From: Rhodovulum marinum
GTDB taxonomy: Bacteria; Pseudomonadota; Alphaproteobacteria; Rhodobacterales; Rhodobacteraceae
NCBI RefSeq assembly: GCF_004343075.1
Contig: NZ_SLXP01000003.1
Span: forward strand, 1-64,000
Length of the DNA stretch: 64,000 bases
Direction: 5' to 3'
The notes under the pieces: generated by a model
What the model was told of the DNA's origin: nothing
Database searches by the model: none
What the model saw: only the letters and a program-made list of their open reading frames with translations
Translations under genes and position numbers: made by a program
Part shown: one piece after another, positions 56,362 through 64,000 of the stretch
Layout: every line of letters begins with the position of its first letter
Numbering within the stretch: the first letter of the stretch is position 1

Positions 56362-59300
56362 TCCTCGTCCCCTGTCCCCGGCCGCGACTGAACCCTGGGC
56401 GGCGGCCCGCGAAAGATCTCACGGAACATGCCGGGCGTGAAGATCGACAGCGGGTTGACGCCCACCTCGGGGTCGCGCGCATCCCCCGTCAGCCGATAGT
56501 TGAACCCGAACAGACCCTCGCCCCGGCGCGTCAGGACCGACCCGATCGAGTTGAGCAAGTAGACGGGCGAGATCACCCCCTGCATGTCGATCCGGCGCCC
56601 GCGCGTGTCATAGACCCCCGCCATCGAAATACCCAGCGATGGGCCGATCGCGCTCGCGCGCTGCACCTCGATCGCACCGGGCAGCAAACGGAACTCCGCC
56701 TCGACATCCGAAAACATGAGCCCCTCGCCATCCAGCAGTTCGGCGATCCCGACGACCGAGATCGCGCTGAGCAGTTCGGCCAGTACCGGCGTCCCGCGCA
56801 CCCGCAGCCCATCGATGCGTAGCCGCCCGCCATAGCGTCCCGGCGCGCCCGTGGGCTGCAGCACCAGATCGAGCGCCCCGCCACTAGCCCGGCCGTAGAC
56901 GCCCGCGCCCCGCAGCGCGGCGCCCGCGTCCTCGGCGCGCACCCGGATCGCCGTGCCCCCCGAGGCGGTCGCCAGCGTCGCGACGACCGGGCCGCCGCCC
57001 TCCAGCATTGCCGATAGCTGGCCGTTCATCCCGCCCTGCCCCGACAACCGCCCGCGAACGCCGGACAGCACGATGCCGTCGCTCACGATCAGCCGGTCCA
57101 GCGCGATGTCGATCGCACCGCCCCCACGGGCAGCGCCCGCGCCTGCAAGCGACGTCGCGCGCAGGTCCACCGTTCCCCCGGTGACGGCGACCGCCGGCGC
57201 CTGCCCCGCGCCCCGCCCGCTCAAGACAACGGACGCATCCAGCCAGCCGCCCAAACGCACACGCGACAGGCGCGCCGCCTCAAGCCCCCCGCCCTGGGAC
57301 AGCGCGACCGAACCCTCGACCGAAAGGCCCGGCGCCGAGACCGCCAACCGTTCGACCGCGGGCGACGGGCCCATGCGGCCCGCGAGTTCCAGTGCCCCAG
57401 CCGCGCCTTGGGGCTTGGACCAGCCCAGCCCCGGCACCTTAAGCGCCAGGCCCACCAGGTCGGAGTCCAGCGTGAAAAGCGGCGGTGCCTCGGGCGCCAG
57501 TTCGACCGTGAACCGCCCCACCGCGCGGCCGCTCAGGCTGCCATCGGGCAGACCGATGCCGAACTGCGCGTTCAACGCCTGAGACAGCTCCAGCGTGCCC
57601 TCCACCCTGCTGCGTCCGGCCCCCGCCTGGCCAGGTACCATCGTCCACGCGCCGCGCAGCGGGACGCCGTCCAGCCGCGCCGCACCGGAGATCGTCACCG
57701 CATCCGCAGCGGCGCCAAGCCTCAGGCGCTCGGCCTCGAACCGCCGCCCGGGCACCAGCCTTTCCGAGACCACGCCGGTCAGGTCGCCCGTCACCCGGTA
57801 GACCACATCCCCCAGTTCGATACCCTTGCGTAGCGGCAGCGAAAGATGCGTTTCCAGCGTCGCGGTGCCCTCGGCAAGGCCGGGGTCAAGCCCCGCCGCC
57901 GACGTGACCCCGAGGGGCGGCAAGTCGATCAGCGCCAACGCCGACGCGATCGTGCTGCGGGTGCGCAGGACGATCCGCGCCCTGGCGGGTTTCTCGGTGA
58001 CGTCGGCGACCTGCAGGGTCGAACCGGTGACATCGACCGCCCCGGCACCCGGCACCGGCATCATCCCGCCCTCGACCGAAAGGGTATAGGTGCGGCCTTC
58101 GATGGTGGAATAGCCGCGGCCATCGCGGATCGCGGGAAAGGACTTGAGAACCCGCACCTCGGCATCGCGGAACGCATGGGTCAGCGAAATCCGCGGCGGG
58201 CCGTCTGGCGAGCGGCGCAGTGCGGCACGCACGTCGTAAAGCTCGCTCGTCAGGACGTTCTCGGCGAACCATGCCCGGGTCTTCCCCGCCACGCTCAGCG
58301 GCCATAACGCAAGCAGACGCTTGTCGCTGATCTCGGGGATCTCGGCATCGACCGACACGTCCCACCCCTCGGGCAGCGCGCGCACCACCCCGCGGCCACG
58401 ATAGCTGCGCCCCCCGTCCAGCAGCACGACCTGGCCCAGCGTCGCGGTGAGCGGGTCAAGCCGCAGCTTCAGGTCCAGCGCCCCCCCGTTGAACACCGCC
58501 GGCGCCTCGAACACGCCCTCGGGGTCAAGCGCGACCTCGCGAAAGGCCAGTTGCCCGATCAGCGTCTCGGGCCAGCCGCCCTCCATGTCGCGCAGATAGG
58601 CGTGGCCTTCGGCCGTCATCCGCAGGACAGCGGTATCCAGCGCGATCTGGTCGAAATTCAGCCTCCGCGCCTCGGGATCGTAGGTGAAATAGGACTTGCC
58701 CGCGGCAAAGCCGATCGGCGGTGCGCCCCCCGCCGGGCGCAGAACCCCCGCGCCGATTTCCAGCGCGGCGCTCAAAGGGCCCAGCGTGCCGGCCGCGTCG
58801 ACCTCGGTACGGATCGCCCCCGCGATCGGCGCATCGATCAGCGCCAGCGCGGCCAGCGCGGGCGACTGGGTCGCGATATCGGCGGATGCCACGTCCGAGA
58901 AGTTCGCCGCGAAACGCGCCGCCGGGCTGCCCTTGAGCGAGGTGAAATCGAAGGCCAGTTCCGCCGGCACCTCGCCCGCCCCTCGCAGCGAGAAGAACGC
59001 CCGCACCGCAACCTCGGCCTCGGTCTGGTCCAGCGTCATCAGCCCGTTCTCGACATTCCAGGTCCGGCCCGCCCGCGCGTCTTCGAAGATCAGACCCAGC
59101 CCCTCGATGCTGACCCCACGGATCGCGGCCAGGCCCGGCGACGAGAGGGCGCGGTCTATCTCGTCCAGCACCTCGCCCAGGCTGCCCGCCGCGCTGACCG
59201 GCGCCCCGGTGCCCCCCAACGCCAGGTCCAGCCGCCCGTCGGGCGCGCGCCTGAGCGTCAGCTCCGCCCCGCTCAGCGCCAGGTGGGTGACGTCGATCCG

Positions 59301-59663
59301 CCCGGACAGCAGCCCACGCCCCGACAGCGTCGCGCCGATCTCGGGCAGCGCGGCGATGTCGCGGCCGGCTGCGTCCAGCACAACGACATCGGTAAAGTGG
59401 ATCGCGGGCAAGCTGTCGCGCGACACCAGCACGTCCATACCGCCGATGCGTACCTCGACCGGGGCGAACGCACTGTTCAGCCGCGCCTCGACCCGCTCGA
59501 TCGCCCAGCCGGGCATCGCCACCATCCGTCCTGTCAGTGCCAGCCCCGCCAGGCCCGCCAACCCGACCAGCATGCCCAGGCTCAGCAACAGCCACAGCCC
59601 GAACCGCTGGTGCGGCTCGGTCCCCAGGTTCTGGCTTTCCGGTCCTGTCGTCCTGTCGTTCAT
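56358..59663 (-). CDS. AsmA/YhdP-like giant membrane-anchored protein
   Basis: An 1101-aa protein with one N-terminal helix (about 23-46) and a very long beta-rich periplasmic part, ending in AsmA-like sequence ([20 protein letters not shown]). This fits the YhdP/DUF3971 group thought to move phospholipids to the outer membrane. ATG 59663 is at a plausible signal-anchor start. It overlaps queA by 4 bases downstream and is divergent from bcp. Confidence 0.88.
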   Translation of the reverse strand: MNDRTTGPESQNLGTEPHQRFGLWLLLSLGMLVGLAGLAGLALTGRMVAMPGWAIERVEARLNSAFAPVEVRIGGMDVLVSRDSLPAIHFTDVVVLDAAGRDIAALPEIGATLSGRGLLSGRIDVTHLALSGAELTLRRAPDGRLDLALGGTGAPVSAAGSLGEVLDEIDRALSSPGLAAIRGVSIEGLGLIFEDARAGRTWNVENGLMTLDQTEAEVAVRAFFSLRGAGEVPAELAFDFTSLKGSPAARFAANFSDVASADIATQSPALAALALIDAPIAGAIRTEVDAAGTLGPLSAALEIGAGVLRPAGGAPPIGFAAGKSYFTYDPEARRLNFDQIALDTAVLRMTAEGHAYLRDMEGGWPETLIGQLAFREVALDPEGVFEAPAVFNGGALDLKLRLDPLTATLGQVVLLDGGRSYRGRGVVRALPEGWDVSVDAEIPEISDKRLLALWPLSVAGKTRAWFAENVLTSELYDVRAALRRSPDGPPRISLTHAFRDAEVRVLKSFPAIRDGRGYSTIEGRTYTLSVEGGMMPVPGAGAVDVTGSTLQVADVTEKPARARIVLRTRSTIASALALIDLPPLGVTSAAGLDPGLAEGTATLETHLSLPLRKGIELGDVVYRVTGDLTGVVSERLVPGRRFEAERLRLGAAADAVTISGAARLDGVPLRGAWTMVPGQAGAGRSRVEGTLELSQALNAQFGIGLPDGSLSGRAVGRFTVELAPEAPPLFTLDSDLVGLALKVPGLGWSKPQGAAGALELAGRMGPSPAVERLAVSAPGLSVEGSVALSQGGGLEAARLSRVRLGGWLDASVVLSGRGAGQAPAVAVTGGTVDLRATSLAGAGAARGGGAIDIALDRLIVSDGIVLSGVRGRLSGQGGMNGQLSAMLEGGGPVVATLATASGGTAIRVRAEDAGAALRGAGVYGRASGGALDLVLQPTGAPGRYGGRLRIDGLRVRGTPVLAELLSAISVVGIAELLDGEGLMFSDVEAEFRLLPGAIEVQRASAIGPSLGISMAGVYDTRGRRIDMQGVISPVYLLNSIGSVLTRRGEGLFGFNYRLTGDARDPEVGVNPLSIFTPGMFREIFRGPPPRVQSRPGTGDEE

Positions 59664-59805
59664 CCCGACGGCCCGCCCCCGCGGCCCCGCGCAACGTGGC
59701 GCCGCGGTGGGTCCCCGCTTGCCTGCCCGCGCACGCCGCCTATTCTGTGCCGCGTCGCGCTACACCCTTGGCGCGTTCCTGCCAACCCGAAGGATACCAG
59801 GACCC

Positions 59806-60267
59806 ATGATCGATACCGGCCAGACCGCGCCCGATTTCACCTTGCCCCAGGACGGCGGCGATGACGTCACCCTCTCGGCACTTCGCCCCGCCCCCGTGGT
59901 TCTGTATTTCTACCCCAAGGATGACACGTCGGGCTGCACGAAGGAAGCCATCGCCTTTTCCGGCCTCTTGTCCGAGTTCGAAGCCGCGGGCGCCAAGGCC
60001 TTCGGCATCTCCAAGGACAGCGTCGCCAAGCACGGCAAGTTCCGCTGCAAGCATGAATTGACGGTGCCGTTGCTATCGGACGAGAACGGCGATGTCTGCG
60101 AACGCTTCGGCACCTGGGTCGAGAAATCCATGTATGGCAAGAAATACATGGGGATCGAGCGGTCTACCTTCCTGATCGACGGCACGGGCCAGGTCGCGCG
60201 GGTCTGGCGCAAGGTCAAGGTCCCTGGCCATGCCGAAGAGGTACTCGACGCGGTGCGCGCGCTCTGA
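59806..60267 (+). CDS. bcp: Thioredoxin-dependent peroxiredoxin (Bcp)
   Basis: Thiol peroxidase that reduces hydroperoxides. 153 aa with peroxidatic Cys44 in DDTSGCTKEA and the FYPKDDT block. The resolving Cys found five residues later in E. coli Bcp is Ile here, so it may work as 1-Cys or use another Cys (FRCKHE, DVCERF). ATG 59806 is chosen by family start; a very long frame upstream belongs to the other strand's gene. Confidence 0.94.
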   Translation: MIDTGQTAPDFTLPQDGGDDVTLSALRPAPVVLYFYPKDDTSGCTKEAIAFSGLLSEFEAAGAKAFGISKDSVAKHGKFRCKHELTVPLLSDENGDVCERFGTWVEKSMYGKKYMGIERSTFLIDGTGQVARVWRKVKVPGHAEEVLDAVRAL

Positions 60268-60512
60268 GCGCGCACACCCGGCGCTCGCCGCCGCCGGCGG
60301 ACACCCCTCACCCCACGGGCGAAACCGGTGCCCGATTGCAACCGTTGCGCGGGAATCGGCGGAATCTTGCCCGATTTAGCGGGTCCGCGCGCCGGAAATA
60401 TGTAAAAAGGCTTAAAAAACTTGCGACGACAGCATGCGCTGGCTAGTCACGGGAGCGTCAGACTCCCGCGCGGCGTAGCTGACCGACAACAAGGGCAGAC
60501 GAGGCGAAGGCA

Positions 60513-61862
60513 TTGACGAGGCGATTGTTCCACCGCATCGACATGGCGCTTGAGCGCTTTCTTCCCGAACAGAGACTGTTTCTGCGCACGGATCACAGCA
60601 CACGCTTTGTGCGGCTGTCGCCAAGCGCCCAGGCGCTTGGCCTCGCCGGCGGCGCCACGGTTGTGGCATGGGCGATGCTGTCGACCGCGATCGTGCTGAT
60701 GGACCAGGTGGGCGCCGACACGTTGCGCGATCAGACCAAGCGCGAACAGGCGCTTTATGACGACCGTCTGAATGCGCTGGCCGCCGAACGCGATGCCACC
60801 GCCGACGAAGCGAACGCCGCACGCAAGCGCTTCGAACTGGCACTGGACGAGGTGTCGCGCATGCAGTCGGAGCTTTTGGCATCGGAAGAACGCCGTCGCG
60901 AGCTGGAAACCGGGATGGACGTCCTGCGCCAGACCTTGCGCAAGACCATGGCCGAACGCGACGCCGCGCGCGCCCGCACGCGCGAGCTGGCGGCCGAGCG
61001 TGACGGCACGGCGGACGGCCGGCCGGTCGCCGAAGGACCGCGCGCGGCCGACGTCCAGGACACTCTGGCCTTCCTGACCGCTGCGCTGGAAGAAACCGCG
61101 ATCGAGCGCGACACCGTGGCCGCCAATGCCGCCGCCGCCTTCGATCTGGCCGAGGCGCTGGCCTACGAACAGGAGCTGACCGCCGAGCGTAACGACCAGA
61201 TTTTCGCCTCGCTCGAAGAGGCGCTGACCGTTTCGGTCGCGCCTCTGGACAAGATGTTCCAGGCGGCCGGGCTGTCCACCGATCAGTTGATCGAGCGCGT
61301 GCGCCAGGGCTATTCCGGCATCGGCGGGCCGCTGACCCCACTGTCCATGTCATCCAAGGGCGACGACGCGATGCCCGATCCCGATGAGCTGCGCGCCAGC
61401 GCGCTGATGGGGCGTCTGGACGAATTAAACCTGTACCGCATCGCCGCCGAAAAGCTGCCTTTCGCGCAGCCGTTGAAATCGGCCTATCGCTTCACCAGCC
61501 CGTTCGGAATGCGCCGCCACCCCACCTCCGGGGGCATGCGCATGCATGAAGGCGCGGATTTCGCGTCTGCCTACGGCACGCCGATCTACGCCACCGCGGA
61601 CGGCATCGTGACCAAGGCGGGCTGGGTGTCGGGTTATGGCCGAATGGTCAAGATCCGCCACGAGTTCGGCCTTGAGACCCGCTACGGCCACATGGCCAGG
61701 CTGCATGTGAAAGAGGGCCAAAGGGTCTCGCGCGGAGACCGGATAGGTGATATGGGGAACTCCGGACGGTCGACCGGCACCCACCTCCACTACGAGGTGC
61801 GCGTCGACGGGAAACCCGTGAACCCCATGACCTACATCAAGGCAGCCAGAGATGTTTTCTAA
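60513..61862 (+). CDS. M23 family (LytM) peptidoglycan endopeptidase
   Basis: A 449-aa membrane-anchored wall hydrolase or its regulator: basic N-terminus, helix at about 43-64 (GLAGGATVVAWAMLSTAIV), long coiled coil (about 75-180), and a C-terminal M23 domain with zinc ligands in MHEGADF and HLHYEVR and the RYGHMARLHV block. I accept TTG 60513 as start because the N-terminal LERFLPEQRLFLRTD block needs it; ATG 60543 is an alternative. It overlaps the bactofilin gene by 11 bases; such pairs shape cells. Confidence 0.92.
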   Translation: MTRRLFHRIDMALERFLPEQRLFLRTDHSTRFVRLSPSAQALGLAGGATVVAWAMLSTAIVLMDQVGADTLRDQTKREQALYDDRLNALAAERDATADEANAARKRFELALDEVSRMQSELLASEERRRELETGMDVLRQTLRKTMAERDAARARTRELAAERDGTADGRPVAEGPRAADVQDTLAFLTAALEETAIERDTVAANAAAAFDLAEALAYEQELTAERNDQIFASLEEALTVSVAPLDKMFQAAGLSTDQLIERVRQGYSGIGGPLTPLSMSSKGDDAMPDPDELRASALMGRLDELNLYRIAAEKLPFAQPLKSAYRFTSPFGMRRHPTSGGMRMHEGADFASAYGTPIYATADGIVTKAGWVSGYGRMVKIRHEFGLETRYGHMARLHVKEGQRVSRGDRIGDMGNSGRSTGTHLHYEVRVDGKPVNPMTYIKAARDVF

Positions 61863-62403
61863 AAGCAGGATCAACGAGCCGGGCCCCAAGGCCGGCGAAC
61901 CGGAGAAGGGCAAGGCGGCCGAGGCAGGGATTCCCCGGCCCGGCGGCGACAGCCCGATCCCGACTGCGCCCAAGGCCAAGCCCCCGGCCTCCATGTTGTC
62001 CTCCGACCTTGTCGTGACGGGCAATCTCAAGACCACCGGCGACATCCAGATCGAAGGCACGATCGACGGCGACATCCAGGCCCACCTGCTGACCGTTGGC
62101 GAAAACGCCACCGTCCGCGGCGAGGTGATGGCCGATGACGTCGTGATCAACGGTCGGGTGATCGGCAAGGTGCGCGGCCTCAAGGTGCGCCTGACCTCGA
62201 CCGCGCGGGTCGAAGGCGACATCATCCACAAGACCATCGCGATCGAAAGCGGCGCCCATTTCGAAGGGTCGGTCCAACGTCAGGACGATCCGCTGAACAC
62301 CGGCAAGCGCGGCGCGCCCATTCCGGGCGCCAAGCCGCCGCATGTCCTTGGCGACGGCAATCCTGGCCAGAAACCGGCCGAAAACACCGCCACCAAGGGC
62401 TGA
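61852..62403 (+). CDS. Bactofilin
   Basis: A 183-aa polymer-forming cytoskeletal protein. The central right-handed beta-helix (about 48-140) shows the family pattern (SSDLVVTGNLKTTGDIQIEG, RGEVMADDVVINGRV), flanked by Pro/Lys-rich flexible tails. Bactofilins recruit wall enzymes such as M23 peptidases; here the start lies inside the end of the M23 gene (11-base overlap), so the two are coupled. Confidence 0.94.
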   Translation: MFSKSRINEPGPKAGEPEKGKAAEAGIPRPGGDSPIPTAPKAKPPASMLSSDLVVTGNLKTTGDIQIEGTIDGDIQAHLLTVGENATVRGEVMADDVVINGRVIGKVRGLKVRLTSTARVEGDIIHKTIAIESGAHFEGSVQRQDDPLNTGKRGAPIPGAKPPHVLGDGNPGQKPAENTATKG

Positions 62404-62423
62404 GTTCTCCAGGGAGGGGGAGA

Positions 62424-62458
62424 CGGGGGCCCCGCGCCGGAAGCGGCCGGGGCCTCCG
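62424..62458 (+). terminator. Hairpin after bactofilin
   Basis: A long GC stem: CGGGGGCCCCG at 62424-62434 pairs with CGGGGCCTCCG at 62448-62458 (one G-U), with an inner GCCG/CGGC and loop GAAG, about 20 bases after the stop. No U-run. The rest of the 275-base gap to the pilin gene contains a smaller TCCTGTC-N8-GACAGGA hairpin (62561-62582) and nothing else I can name. Confidence 0.55.
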
Positions 62459-62678
62459 CACGTCCAGTGCTTGCGTTTGCGGACGGCCGAAACGAACCGG
62501 AAAACCGCAACATGTCCTCGCCCCTGATACGGGGATGTCGGGTCGTGCAATAACCGGGAGTCCTGTCGCTGGTGGGACAGGAGTTCATATAAGACCGACC
62601 CGTGCCGCGATAGCCCATCGATCCCGTCATCCATGTCCCGATGGCCTCGGCTTGCCCGCTGGCCTTACGCCCCCGCGC

Positions 62679-62885
62679 TCAGTCGATTGGTGGCGAGAGC
62701 GGTTGGACCTCGCCCGCCTCCAACACACCGGCGATCTCGTCCGCGACGTGGCCGCTGCCGCCCCGTAGCAGTGGAATGATACCCAGGCACAGGCTGGACA
62801 CCAGTGCCGTAAGCATCACCCATTCGACGCTCACGGCACCGGCTTCGTTCAGGCTAAGCCGCCTGAATGATTTGCTGAAATTCAC
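62679..62885 (-). CDS. Flp-type pilin-like protein
   Basis: A 68-aa protein with a short basic leader and a prepilin-type site (EAGAVSVEW): cleavage after Gly16 would leave Glu21 at position +5, followed by a hydrophobic helix (WVMLTALVSSLCLGIIPLL). This is the Flp/Fap pattern. No tad/cpa assembly genes are nearby, so it is an orphan; it could also be a small pseudopilin. Between bactofilin (convergent) and prfB (same strand). Confidence 0.72.
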   Translation of the reverse strand: MNFSKSFRRLSLNEAGAVSVEWVMLTALVSSLCLGIIPLLRGGSGHVADEIAGVLEAGEVQPLSPPID

Positions 62886-63067
62886 TTGCTACCCCACCAC
62901 TCGGAAAGACATCGAAGAATGCCTGATCGAAACCTGTCCCGAACACGACCGGAACAGGGCCAAACTAGGGTGGAAATGCGGCGAATTCAGGGAATGAACC
63001 GCAGTTATCCGGAAACGATCCCGACACGCGCGCCAGGACTGTCCGCGCCGAGGCGGCGGATCACGTC

Positions 63068-64000
63068 CTATTCGTCGGCCTGCGCCTCGGCCCGGCTCTT
63101 GCCGGCCACGTCAAGCGCCAGCGTCGCCGCCATGAACTGGTCCAGATCGCCATCCAGAACGCCCGATGTGTCCGAGGTTTCCACCCCGGTGCGCAGGTCC
63201 TTGACCATCTGATAGGGCTGCAGCACGTAAGACCGGATCTGGTTGCCCCAGCCGGCCTCGCCCTTGGCCTCGTGCTGGGCGGTGATCTCGGCGTTCCGGC
63301 GGTCCAGTTCCAGCTGGTACAGACGCGACTTCAGCGCCTTCATGGCGATGTCGCGGTTCTGGTGCTGGGATTTCTCGGAACTCGTCACGACGATCCCGGT
63401 GGGAATATGGGTGATCCGTACGGCGGAGTCGGTGGTGTTGACGTGCTGCCCCCCGGCCCCGGACGAACGGTAGGTGTCCACCCGGATGTCGGACGGGTTC
63501 ACCTCTATCTCGATATTGTCGTCGACCACCGGGTAGACCCAGACCGAGCTGAACGAGGTATGCCGCCGCGCCGCGGAATCGTAGGGCGAGATGCGCACCA
63601 GCCGGTGCACACCCGATTCCGATTTCAACCAGCCATAGGCATTGTGCCCGGTAATCTTGTAGGTCGCCGACTTGATCCCGGCCTCTTCCCCCGCGCTTTC
63701 CGATTGCAGCTCGACCTTGTAGCCGTGCTTTTCGGCCCAGCGGACATACATCCGCGCCAGCATGCTGGCCCAGTCGCAGCTTTCGGTGCCGCCCGCGCCC
63801 GCGTTGATCTCGAGGAAGGTATCGTTGGCATCCGCCTCGCCGTCCAGCAGCGCCTCGAGCTCTTTCTGTGCGGCCTTCTCCTTCAGCGCCTTCAGCGCCG
63901 CCTCGGCCTCGGTCACGACCTCCTTGTCGCCCTCCATCTCGCCCAGTTCGATCAGTTCGATATTGTCGTCCAGATCGCGGCGGATGGCCTTGTAGGTGTC
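63068..64000 (-). CDS. prfB: Peptide chain release factor 2, 5' end cut by window edge
   Basis: Ends translation at UGA and UAA. 310 codons are visible; the N-terminal part and start lie beyond the right edge. The catalytic GGQ motif is in [15 protein letters not shown], followed by [12 protein letters not shown]; domain 2 ([19 protein letters not shown]) and the C-terminal [13 protein letters not shown] match RF2. Whether the programmed frameshift of many prfB genes is present cannot be seen here. Confidence 0.95.
   Translation of the reverse strand, partial: DTYKAIRRDLDDNIELIELGEMEGDKEVVTEAEAALKALKEKAAQKELEALLDGEADANDTFLEINAGAGGTESCDWASMLARMYVRWAEKHGYKVELQSESAGEEAGIKSATYKITGHNAYGWLKSESGVHRLVRISPYDSAARRHTSFSSVWVYPVVDDNIEIEVNPSDIRVDTYRSSGAGGQHVNTTDSAVRITHIPTGIVVTSSEKSQHQNRDIAMKALKSRLYQLELDRRNAEITAQHEAKGEAGWGNQIRSYVLQPYQMVKDLRTGVETSDTSGVLDGDLDQFMAATLALDVAGKSRAEAQADE

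Overview
The window is one contiguous piece of chromosome from a GC-rich alphaproteobacterium, almost certainly a member of the Rhodobacteraceae (roseobacter/Rhodobacter group). Evidence: Rhodobacterales-type small families (DUF6456 and DUF6477 side by side), a fused indolepyruvate ferredoxin oxidoreductase, a VPLPA-CTERM secreted protein, an M23 peptidase-bactofilin pair, an alphaproteobacterial SOS box (GAAC-N7-GAAC) before uvrA, and high GC at third codon positions throughout. I see no insertion sequence, CRISPR array, tRNA or rRNA. Most genes are core metabolism or housekeeping, packed in short operons with 4-base ATGA/GTGA overlaps.

Layout. 1-16 kb: a chemotaxis receptor (cut by the left edge), a VIT/CCC1 metal transporter, a DUF6456 regulator that may be the gene-transfer-agent activator GafA, a non-pyrrolysine MttB-family methyltransferase, guaA with a monooxygenase and a drug/metabolite exporter, a FadL-type porin, an uncharacterised P-loop protein, an unknown lipoprotein pair, metA, two paralogous alpha/beta hydrolases (the second frameshifted), ppk2 and a TetR regulator. 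16-19.5 kb: a spermidine/putrescine-type ABC operon without a binding protein, with a copy of a dispersed hairpin repeat at each end. 19.8-26.9 kb: ccmH, ccmF and ccmE of cytochrome c maturation, interrupted by an endolysin-holin lysis cassette plus a 48-residue membrane protein, then argC, murI and a truncated acyltransferase.

27-41 kb: indolepyruvate oxidoreductase divergent from a LysR regulator, a likely stress-type small RNA, a lytic transglycosylase, purL-bolA-grxD, zapA with a coiled-coil partner, a 47-residue membrane protein, coaD, a CBS protein, and a LysR regulator divergent from mmsA. 41-48 kb: a VPLPA-CTERM protein, a YbdK carboxylate-amine ligase, and a valine-catabolic operon (acyl-CoA dehydrogenase, 3-hydroxyisobutyryl-CoA hydrolase, mmsB) ending in a Crp/Fnr regulator and followed by two DUF2892 proteins. 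48-64 kb: uvrA with its SOS box, a rhodanese, lpdA, a DUF924 protein, an MFS transporter, queA, a giant AsmA/YhdP-like protein, bcp, the M23-bactofilin pair, an orphan Flp-type pilin and the 3' part of prfB (cut by the right edge).

The most interesting theme is possible gene-transfer-agent biology: the GafA-like regulator, with a CtrA-like box and a perfect DnaA box upstream, and about 20 kb away a GH108 endolysin, 3-TM-family holin and tiny membrane protein resembling the lysis genes used for GTA release in Rhodobacter capsulatus. The strongest undescribed element is the 76-nt RNA candidate at 31502-31577.
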